Shown here: one piece after another, positions 46,001-58,000 of the stretch
Numbering within the stretch: the first letter of the stretch is position 1
Layout of the letters: every line of letters begins with the position of its first letter
Assembly: GCA_903813345.2 (NCBI GenBank)
Contig: CAIIXF020000009.1
Span: forward strand, 9,482,030 to 9,546,029
Reading direction: 5' to 3'
From: Owenia fusiformis
Taxonomy: Eukaryota > Annelida > Polychaeta > Sabellida > Oweniidae
Length of the DNA: 64,000 nt
The notes under the pieces: generated by a model
Databases searched by the model: none
What the model was told of the DNA's origin: nothing
What the model saw: the letters and a program-made list of their open reading frames with translations, nothing else
Made by a program: the position numbers and the translations under genes

Positions 46001-49000
46001 TGCGTATAGCTATAAATAAATACAAATATAAGAGAAAGAAATATAACAAATAACTTAAAGAAGTAAGTTCAACAATTTATGATATGTTAATAAATATATA
46101 ACTTTTAGAAATTGATAACATTTTCAGTAACAAACGTAACTATTTCTTATACAAAGACATACAGTACATCTCAAAATTAACCATACCTATTTCTAGTCTA
46201 AGAGAACAGGTTATTTTTGATATGTACTGTATGTACTCTACATACAGTCCAACTCAAAATTAACAATCAAGTTATTTTTTAAACAAAGTTTTTCAACTAC
46301 AGTGTAATTCAAAAAGAACATTATCAAGGAGGGTACAGATCAAGTTAAATTTGGCATGTTCTGTATGTCCTAACAATTACAGTACAATCCATAGTAAACC
46401 AAAGTATGGTTATATAACCAAATATCAGGTCAATATGGATGTGTATTGTATAAACTCATCTATATACCAGAGATCTATGGGTTCACCCAGCGTCTAAAGG
46501 AGACAACGTGGCTAGGAAGCAAGCAAAAAGCGGGTAAAGTCAGGCACATATATTATAACACAGTTTAATCCAGGTCACAAAAAAGTTCATCAATACTCAT
46601 AAAATAGTAATAAAAATTAATTTCATAAGATCTAAGCAATTTGAGATTTAATACTCATCAGAATTCAGAATCGATTGACTGCCAGAAATGTGATCTACTG
46701 GATTTAACTGTATTAAATATTTAATACACATCGGGACAATATGCAATAAAACCTATAATATTGAACAAAGAATGGAATACATGAGCTACTATTGTACATA
46801 ACCATGTACATTTACAGGTACAGTACATAGTACTATATCATATACATTACATGCATTCGATATGTTAGTCTTCCCATAGAGTAGAAACCAAATTATATCA
46901 TTTTTGAATTAAAATTGAATTGAAATAAAATTGAATCTCTTTCAAACAAGGTCATAATAAAACATTTCAATATTAAACCAGAAAAACCTCCAATGTTATA
47001 TTTGAGGTTATATTTTTCTGTTATGAGTTTAAACTCAAGATATCTTTCTGATTTTGGTTAGCTCAAGATTTCAGAAGATTCCTAATACTAAAGTACCACA
47101 TGAAAAACATTGAGTACACATGATTGTAAGAGAACATTGAGTCTAAAACAGTGAGTACATGCACATGAGACCCATAAATAACCTTAAAAGACCATTTTGT
47201 CAGAGAGATATGTTATATTTTCATATAGTCCACCATCCCAGATTAAAAAATAGATTCCATACTGACCCTTTATAGAAATGAAACAACAAAGAAATCGTGA
47301 AATGTGAAAATTCTTCAAAATGTTAATTTTTGAAAAATGTGAAAATGAAATTCTTAATATGAAAATATTGACAACTAGATTTCATATAAAGGATGTCTTA
47401 TATGTGTATAATACAATGAAATATTAGGAAGCTACGAAGCAGTTATAGCATCATTAATTACACAACTCTGGGACAAGAATCATTAACAGGAAACATTTAC
47501 AATAACTTCTACTGGTTTCTATGACTACATATCTCATTAATGAAAGCATGTCAAATCTATGGTTCATAAAAAATGAGTAAATTAAAAGACACTTTAAATT
47601 GAAATTACTCGTCCATGCATTTCACTGTACATTCTCATGCAGGTTACAAATGCAACCAACAACTGCTCAAAAGGGGAACAGATTGACATCGTTGTGAGAC
47701 GTTAAAATTGTGAGATGACATGCCTATATTGTACAGATACATACTCTTCACTTCTTGCATGTAGACGAACGGATCTTGGTATTCACATCTCTTTCCTGTA
47801 TACTCCTGTGGACACCTGAGGGTTAACGCAGAATGTAAAGGGTTAAACAGGCACTCAAAGGCAAATAAGGGAATAGGGTCTATAAACCCAGGATACAAAG
47901 GGTTAAACATAGGGTCAAGAGCACACAGGTCTTAACCCAGAAATCAAAGGGTTTAACACAACAGAGTGGGGACATGAGGGTGGTCATTTGCATCTTGTGT
48001 AATATATTTTTCAGGCTACCTGCTCCTTGTAAGTATGGCTTAAAGATCAAGCAAGCTTAATATTTTAAGCAAGCTTTTACTGCTGTATAATCAACCTGAC
48101 AGGTATAAGCATACAATATACTGCAGATTGGCCAATAGAGGGCGCTGAAAGCAGTGACATGAATTTGTAGTGTACACATAGCTATAGAGGCGCCAAATGT
48201 AGCTATAGTCCACATGTGCACATTTTGAAAAAATAATTTTCAAAATGTTCGCTACATACTGGTAACTCTTGCGTGAGCTACACAGAGAATGTGATTGGCT
48301 AGAGAGGTGTCATATCCTAACTATCGCAGAGCACCAAGTGGCAACATAGGGAACTAAAAGAAACAACACATTGGCTGAAAAATCAAAGAAGAAAACAAAA
48401 TGAGGAGAAAAATATGGCGAGTCAATCTGAGCTCGAAAACAGTTGATAAACACCAACTCTTGAACTCATTCATATTTTCAGAAATAAATCGCCACATTTT
48501 CCATGTTTATTTTGTTTTTTCTCTGACATGACAAAACACACTTCATATGACCTTAAAGCATTTCGGCATTTCTCAAAATTTTCTCCAACATATTACATGG
48601 ATAACTACAGAAACTATGCTATTAAGATTTTTCTATGTCAAAAAATATGTTGATTCACATTCTAGGCATCTTTTTTTTGAAATATCCAACCGTAATATTT
48701 GTGAGAGAAAATTCTGTAGTACACATCTCTATATTGTGAAATTTATGTAGTGCACGTTGCATATAAAAGATAAAGTTCAACGAATTTAACAATTGATTAA
48801 AACTTAAGAAAATACAATTATTTATAGGAAATGGATCTAAGACAAATAAGCATCAAAATATTTAAAAGATAAGATTCAACAATAAGTCTTAAGCTTAGTG
48901 AATTTAAAATGTGAAAGATTAAAAAAAAATTACAATTTAATCCTGCTAATTCATGCTCCATACATATCATTGTTCTCTACAGCATCACAAAACGTCAACA

Positions 49001-52000
49001 AAACAAAATTCAAGAATAGAGCAAAAAATGAAAAATCTTAATTTCAATACTGTCAATTTCAAAAAGCATTTGTTAAAAGGCTTTAAGTTGCATTCAAGAG
49101 TTAGTAAAACTACTTTTAACAAACAATCTCCAGTATGTATTCTCCCAACCTTGCAATTTTCCAAGCGTATATGTTAACATGAAATAATGTACATCATGAT
49201 GATAAAGTATTAGATCAAAATTGATATGTTTGAGACAATAAATGTAATATTATCATTGACAATAGATGAAATATTATCATTGGCAACAAATGGAATATTA
49301 TCATTGAAACCCAAGATAAAGAAAGACATCCACAATAAAACACGATACAAAGAAACATTAACCCTTTTGCACTGAAAATAATATACTCCATTGTCTTCTA
49401 TGTGTCATCGAATCATTTTAATTTTTAATTTCACAAGTTTTGAGAAGGATTCCAAACATGACCTGCGAATCCCTAAAATCCATGACACTATGACATGCAA
49501 AAAACAGAAAAAATTCTCAAAGAAGAAAGTCAAAATAATCTTTAACTTTCGAAAAAATAAAAAAAGTTGAAAACAGAAAATAATACAAAAAAGAATGTTT
49601 GAATAAAATATTGATAGAATGCATTGGTACATATAAACAAATATATTAAATAGATAAAAAGTATATTTAACAGAAAGTTTATTAATTAACATACAATTGA
49701 AGACAAAAATTATAAATCGAAGATAAAGTATAAGTCACATCCGATTTTGAAAATAAAGTCTACAGTTTGAAAATGACCATGCAATGTGCACTACGTGACT
49801 GTATTATGTAGAAATGTATAGAGGGCGCCAGTCGAGGGACGTCATGCCTCATGCTTTAAGATCATTGGTTAATTGAGTGACAAACGAGGCACACTTTTCT
49901 ACCAGTACCAAATCCTCACAATGGTCAAGCTTTTTCAGTCACATCGAAGGGAGTCACTTTTTATGAGTGACGTTCCATGAGATGTTAATAATTTGGGAAA
50001 ACAGAAATGAATTTCCCATGAGAAAATAATAAGTTTTGACCAATGTGGGGCTTTGTTGGTGAGGGGGTAAGGCACGCATGACAAACTCTATACCTGGCGG
50101 CATAATAGGCCCAATGGATGGGATTGGAGGTGAAAACACATCGCACCGCTTTCCTGTATAATTGAGCGGACACCTGAAAGAAAATGGCCGCCATATTCGA
50201 CGGAACATTCAAACTAAATACCATGCTAAAACTGGGTCTATAGACTAATTGATAGAATGACAGACAAACATTCATGAACATTAGAAATGGCTAAATATTA
50301 AATATAGCAATTCTAACAAATAAACTCATCAAAAATACAGGGAAGTATGTTTGATGGGTTTTGTATCTGAATGCAGGATGCATTGCATACTCAGGTTTAG
50401 ATTAGTGCTACAACATTGGTGATGACAGAAAACAAATACGAAAAGTAATCATACCTCCCCCTGCCCCCCCCCCCTCCCCCCGCAAACATATTTCATGAAC
50501 AATGAGATGAATTGTTTCCAGAGAGATTACATTTTTTCAGAAACTATATTATACTTATAACTTTCTGAAAAATTGCTTTTCTAATATAACATAATTATTA
50601 ACTTCTCTCAAACCATCTTAATTTAGAAGTCTATTTAAAAGTCTTTAAAAAATCATTTAGGACTTTCAACACTATAGAATAATACAACAAGATATGGCCA
50701 AAATAGCATTGACTCGTTAGATATGATATTACTTCAAAATCCGAGCACATACAAACTCTATAGACAATTCCATTATTAAGTTACATATTTTAGTATTCAT
50801 TAATAATGTCACTTTTAATCTTTCAATTAGTAAATTAAATATCGAAGCTAAAGAAAGCTGATGCAACTGATGAAATTACCAAAAATTCTATAATGTTTCA
50901 AAGGTATTATTTTTTGACCCATTATGACTGGTATTCTTATCCAATGATATAAACCATATACTCACATGCAAAATTCTCTTTTAAGTTTAGGCAGGTATCC
51001 GCATGTTCCATTATTAAGACAGTAATTTCGCATTTCTCCTTCGCATTCCTCATAATGTCGCGAGGATGTAGTCGGTGAGACAGTTGCGGCTGGAACATAG
51101 AGAAGAATATAAAATCCACATCCAACAATATTTCCCATTTTATCGTTTGTTTGTCGTGACTATGTTTCGACATGGGTGATTGGAATACCCTTGCAGAAAA
51201 CCGTTTGTCCATGGTCTGATTTCTAAAAGTTCTACAAAAATAAGCTCTTCCTATAAATAAGCTTTTAAGGATAAGCCCTGCTATACCATAAGCTTTTAAG
51301 TCTAAGCTACAAGAAAATAAATTTTAAAATGAGATTTCTATTTTTATAAGTTTTATGTCAATTAGAAGAAATTAAAGAGGCAGTGTCTCATAAGAACACA
51401 ATAGTTTACTGGATGGTCAGAAATTTCAAAAGAAATTTAAAAACTCGCTTTGAATCTGATTGGCTGTCCTGGTTCCAGACCAACAATCTTAATAGTATTA
51501 TTGATTGTATAATTAATGAAACAATAAAAGCGTACTGAAATTATTCATACAATATAGATACAATTTTTTTCTTATACTAAGTATCATTCTGTGAGTACGC
51601 TTTAGCATCGGGTAGCACCTCAGACTACAGACCGTCAGATCGTGGGTCCAGATCCTGGCGGTGACGTTAGTTATTGATTTTTTCATTTATGTTTCCTATA
51701 TTTTTGAACCACAACACATTTGATTTATATCTTTCAAGGGTTTTAAAAAATTGATAAAACGATTGTTTGTTGTTCGAGACTAATTATGTTCAACTCGGAC
51801 ACTTGGTTTTCTCAATATATCGGCAATACTGTGCCCATAATTTGGTTTCAAGATATATCTTAGGTATGTATGATATTATATAAGTAATAATTATAGTGGG
51901 GCATCACTGATTGTCTAGGGGTGAAACCTAGGAGACATTGCCTCTTTAATCTATAAAAGAGATTTCTATAAGATGATATAAATAATTTTTTAAGATTTTG

Positions 52001-55000
52001 CTTTTGAGCCCATAACCATTGTGAAGCTATTACTTGAAGGGGTGATAAGCAAGCAAATGTCTTGTTCAGTGAATATCAGAAAATATAACATTAAGAAAAA
52101 TATGATTTTAAAAAGAATATCAAGATGGTGAACATTAAATATTAAATTAATATGTTAAAATAATGAAAATAGTACATGAAATAAGAATCACTATGTACAT
52201 TTATAAATATGATTAATGATTATAAAGTATTAGACAGCATTATCAAGAAGATTCAAAAAATGAAACTGAGCAAAAGTATCAGTGTTTTCTCGTCATAAAA
52301 AGAGCGAAATGAAAATGAATTTAAAACAGGCAAACGTTCTATCTACGAAACAACAGAGATACAACGCAACAATGGCCTATGCTCTGCATCCATTTTCTCT
52401 CTCAGAATTCTGTATGCTCCAGATAACGGGCATGAGACTATCCCATGATCCTCAGTCTAAAAGCTTTGCCGTGACGTGAAAAGGAAATCAACAGGTGACA
52501 TAAGCAATATTAAGTGAAAGTTGACGATTTCAATTCACACAAGATTTAGCTAACTATTCTAACTAGTACAGAGAAAGCAACAAGAAAAATCGGAAGGTGT
52601 TCAGCGTCTGCCATATTTGGAACACAGTCTTACCAGTTGTGAGTTTTCCTGAGTTCCAAGGTTCTGTATACAAAGAGAATAAGAAACAACATTGACTTGG
52701 TGAATAAACTAATATTGAGAAACATTTATACATTTCTGGGTATGCCCATAGTCAAATGTCAATTGTCAAATGTCAATTGTCAAATATCAGTCAGTTCCTG
52801 CTAGTTCACACCATGTATCACCAGAATACAAATGAAATATAAAACTTTTGCACGCCCAATTGCATATGTTGACTCCTGTTAAATGACTTATTTTTTACTT
52901 ACTTTTATGTTACAAAGCATGATCTTTTGACATGACATTTTACACAGATAATTTCCTCAAAACATTCTAAATTACATGTAGTAAAGGAAAGAATGCCCCC
53001 TCCCTTATGTCACTCTTACAAACATTTTCCATGTTTGTATTTGATATCGTTTGCAGGGGTTTGCTTTTACTGCTGCCCTTATATCCAATCTGATTTATTT
53101 TATGGAAAAAAATTCAATACCCTTAGCGTACAAATAATAATTCAAAGATTGGAGTTCTATTTAACAGAGAGATCATACTTTTAGGAGATTAGAATTAGCA
53201 AACTGATTCGGAATTTGGTATACTACTATATTTCACCAAATTAAAAAATGTTCTTGATGTTTGTTTGGCATATAACAAGGCACAGGCAACCCATTTCCCA
53301 TCACCATAAAATACACCAGAACATAGCAACGTAAAAATAAAACTTAAGGTGTATAGTGATAAACAGGTTGTGCCTCAAAATAAAAGCATCAAATTGCAAA
53401 ATATTCTCTTTATAATACCATAACATACACATACTAATTACTCCAAGGAATAACCAAACCACTCTGAACTATTCTTCAATCCATTCTTAAAACTTCCTGA
53501 GATATACATCAAAATCTGAAAACACCTCAGTGAAACAATCCCAGCTGAAATTGAAATATAAATCCTTTGCCGATTAAGTGCATGAATAAGGCCTATCATT
53601 TATCTGTAATTTATCGCTCATTATATTCCCATTCAAAAAGAATGAATGGGTATTAAAATGCAGGTAATGTACGCAATTACTCATGAGTGTACATCCCCTG
53701 TCTATACCACAATTTCCCCAGGTTAGCAATTTTATAATAAATCATAAACCAGAGTAAAAAGATATGGGAGGTGATAGAAGGTGGGTGGGAGGATTAAGGG
53801 GCCATGTTTTCAGATTGCATAGATTCCTGACAAAGTGTGATGTAACGACTAACAAGGGACGGAGGTAATTATTATAACAAAGTACTTAGGAGCCCTGGAA
53901 ACTAGACACAATGGTTAAACCCAGTACTGATATATCCGTCTGCTTGTGTGTATTTCTCATCATTTCTCTCTAAAATTTGAATAAAGTCTCTGTTTTTCTT
54001 ACATTTTTAAATAAAATAGAATATGCACTGAATGCCAACATACTTTATTCTCAATTTATTTTTTCACTTTCTACTCTAATTGGCATTTGAAAATGCTACT
54101 TCTATGTCACGTTATATCCCGGATGACATAGTAAGCCCTTAGCTTTGGAAAATCCATCTTCCTAACTTATTATTCCGTTTAATTGGATGCCTTGTAAGAT
54201 AGAAGCACATTTTTCTGGCGATTACATGCCTGATAAATTCATTGATCCCAACCCATAGAAAAAGATTCATTTCTAATTTTTGAGAGATGTGGCGTTTAAC
54301 ATAAATGTCGCTCATCATAAAATATGAGTATATGTCGCAATAGAGTCACAGTATAGTCCCTATATTGTTACCATATAGTCACAATAGTCGTATAGCTGAC
54401 TAAAATTTAACAAAAGCAGGAATATTGAACCCCCATCGGAATGAAAACATGATATATATGCAACCCGGATACACTGATCTTTGCCTATAAAAAATGCACC
54501 CCAATTGCACCCGTCTGCACCAAATTTAATAATTGGTGCGATGTAAAACATTCAATAGCTCTATGTAGTATTGGGACATGGGATGATGCTCCAGAGGGAG
54601 ATCAGTGATACGTATTAATCACATTTGCGACATGGTTAGTCACAGAAACCCTGGGGTAGGATGATCTACCATCGATGACGGAATACAAATGTTTCAACGG
54701 ATCAATTCTATTTAAAATCCAGAGATAACTAATATCGAGACATTTCAAAAACACAGGCTGAATACAGATTCGGAAACCAGGATCTTTAAATTCACGTTAA
54801 CTCACAGTCACAATGAATAACACAGAGTTGTTCAAGAGGCTTCATTTTTACTGTAATAATTTCTTACACTTTGAAAATTATACCCGTGATCTCTTCGTGT
54901 AAAGTGGTTACATTTGTTGAGAATATCAATCAACTAGCTTAGTAATTCATAAAAATATGAATTAAGATGTTTGAGAATCGAGATATTTTTCATATTTTTT

Positions 55001-58000
55001 AGATCAGATAACAAAAGTTATACTTACTGGTAGGGGCTTTTGTAGCGGTTCCTGGTTTCGGAGTCACTGAAAAACAAAATAAATAATATTACCTAATTTA
55101 TAACAATATGTCATACACTTGTCATAATGAAATTCTCCTCTTGAGAATTGAGTTAATCCAATTAGTAAGTTGCCATTCTGGCCGTTGACGTTATAAGTCC
55201 CAGGGAAGTAATTTTCAGCTAAGTAATATATGTAATAAGTTCAACTGCAATTTTCTGTGATATCAGAATGATGTAATCAGAATTGCTTGCAGTTCCACGC
55301 AATTTAGCACATTTTCTCCATATTTCTCTATTTCACTTTTTATTGATTTCATATATTATTTGGCATTTAAAAATACAACCACCATGCGATTTTCATTCCG
55401 TTTGTCTTACCCTTCGCCATATTAACCATGTGTTCAATCTCCCTTGTAGCTTATCTGGCCAAGATATAGGATTGTCTATATTTGTCTATACTTGTCTTTT
55501 ATTCGCAGTGGGAAAAACTCGCAATTAATCTTGTAAACCGGAACAGATCTTATGCCGATTCACATAGATGTGATCGTTGGTATGTTAACAATGTACAATC
55601 CCAGTTTAGTTTTGCTTTCTGTCTGTTGCCACACTGCTGTGTGAAAATTGATATGAAGACTTGCAAATGCAAAAGCGAATACTATTCACAACTGTTCTTG
55701 ATTTTCTCAGTTTATTTTATTGTTTTAAACATCCCCTGTGCATATGTTGGAACTTCTCTTGGGAATTTTAGGCCATGTGGTTTTATAATAATAATGTTCC
55801 GCTTTTTGATTGTTTTGATTGGTTGGTATTTTTGTCTGCTGTCAATGACAATCTGATTCACATCCGTTACTTGCTATATATGGGCATTCAGGCCTTATAT
55901 AGGAGATGGGATAATAATCTATCTTTCCTGTTCTATAACATTTGACCTTTCTGTTCTTAAAATAAATATTTTTTTAAGAATTCACTTTCACTTTTTAAGA
56001 AAAAATCATGGAACAGGTGTCAAAAATACTTTGAATTGTCTTATAAAAAACTAGAAACTCTTAGAGCACTTCAAGGTCTTGGTTGGAATTTAATATCATA
56101 GAAAATTATTGCACAATTTTTCAAGATTTCCAAGATCCAAAAGGAGGTGATGATTATGTCTTACGTCAAGCAATTAAGAAGCGGAAGTGACCCCTTGCAC
56201 GCTGATAAATCATCAGCTCTTGACTTATTAAATGTTTACGATAAACAGAAGTGTGACTTGAAAAAACACAGTTAAATGCCACAAATACTATTACAAGACC
56301 TGTAGATAAATTTCCATCTGTTTAGCTTATTTCTTGACATTTCTCTCTATGGAATATAGATTATAAAAGTATTATTCTACTTAGTTAATTCCATTCTTTT
56401 GACTTAGCTATTATTTAATAGCTTTAATACAGAAATGTTAGGATTTCTAGTTCCGAAGGAAATATCTTCAGGGGTAAGAATGCCATTAAACATAAGGTCA
56501 TAACACACAAGAAATACTTTCAAAATTATAAAATAGGACTACGTGTCATCATAACTTATCACAAATTCTCTCTTAAATTTGAATGAACTACCTATTTATC
56601 TGGCATTTCTACACAATTTAAAGTATAAACTATGTACCTGTGTAATTTATTCTTTGCAAACTCCATCCTTTTCCACTGTATTTTACATTTTTAAACATGA
56701 CCGTCTTGGGAATTTATTTCTGGGTGGCTTAACAAAAGGCTCTCTGGTGGCCTATTAGAGAACTCAGTAGATTCCCATGTACGGGTACAGTTCATCCTTT
56801 TAATAAGGAACTTAAATCATTAATAAATGTCAAAAGGAATGTGTCATAAATATACCAGTAAATAAACACGGAAGTCTACCTTCTAAAGAAGATGTTTCGA
56901 ATTACTGTCCTCACAGATATGGAGTTCAATGATCTCACCCTTGAAGCAACTGTGGCTTGCACCCAGCTGAAGATTTGTTATTCACCTTGCACCAAGTTGA
57001 AAAAACTAATTTGCACCCAGTTGATGATGACAAAAGATTTGTAAAAAAAATTATAGGTCATTTCTCGGTGAAAATAAGGTAGAAAGCAATTTTTGTACCG
57101 AGATGAGAAAATATTGTGGAAATGCATTGACTCATTTGTAACAGATATCAAAATGACATAAATGAAAGTGGGAAAATGCACCTACTTTATGATAATTATT
57201 AATTCATCTTCCTCATACAAAAGCATGAGTCAATTTTGCCAACATCTTATAAGATCAAATGAGAAACAGGATTAAAGTATATTCAATTCTTCAGTACCTG
57301 TATAATTCTAATTTCCTAAAAATCTGGATGCAAGGTCTATAATTTTTGTCATACACGCATGTCTCGATCAAAAATTTTATTTTTATTTTATTTTTATTCA
57401 TATTTAGAAGGAAGTTCCTTCTGCAGGTGGTTATTCGAAAGATAAATCAAATTCATTGTCTAATGATGCATACAAATATGTTAAAACAAGTACCCAATGT
57501 GTTAAAACAAGTACCTAAATATGTTAAAACAAATACCTTATGTGTTCAAATAAGTACCAAAAGAGGAAAGACCACTTAACCATAAATAAACTACTGGTAG
57601 AAAAAGAAACATTTAAAAGTAAATTTGATCATTTATTAAAGCAAACTCCAAAATATCAGACAGGAATTTAACTTATAGGAGACAAAGTCCGTGTCTCCCA
57701 TACCTATACCAATCAGGAAATTCTGTATAACATTTCTACAATATTTGAGATTCAATAATTGATACGAAAACTCTTAAAAATGTCAAAGTTATCATGTCTT
57801 TTAAAACGCAAGATGTAAACTACCAAATATTCCCATATATATTCATTCTGATTTATAAGAGCCATCTTATCCGACAAAAGGAAACAGATAATATGGTTAA
57901 CTGCGATGATATGAATTCTGCTATGTGGGGAATCCATTCTGTTTAAATTTGAAGTTTCCATCAAAGTTTAGATGTCAGTGCTTTAGTCCAGTAAGCTACA

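Larger units (their letters stand above)
40869..47744. other. Neuregulin intron between exon 6b and the transmembrane exon
   Basis: It contains two family repeats (42121-42243, 42706-42868), a piggyBac-type 5' end (42991-43455), a 162-bp array and its flanks (43500-45275) and degenerate ~75-bp repeats (46160-46450). A repeat at about 41215-41335 also occurs at 58110-58240. No additional exon was recognised, but a short stalk exon could hide here. Confidence 0.55.
47816..50965. other. Neuregulin introns around alternative exon 6a
   Basis: Between exon 5 (ends 50966) and 6a lie 792 bp including the G-rich tract. Between 6a and 6b lie 2,278 bp with a 27-bp repeat (49240-49304, three units of …AAATATTATCATTGG) and otherwise plain AT-rich DNA. 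No further EGF half-exon was seen. Confidence 0.5.

Noticed and set aside
50937-51212. 91-codon - strand frame over EGF exon 5
   Set aside because: Wrong frame of a real exon; the frame with the EGF cysteine spacing and matching phases is one base off.
55482-55856. 124-codon + strand frame with hydrophobic end
   Set aside because: It lies in a neuregulin intron on the other strand, is low in complexity, and has no recognisable family; the hydrophobic stretch reflects T-rich DNA.
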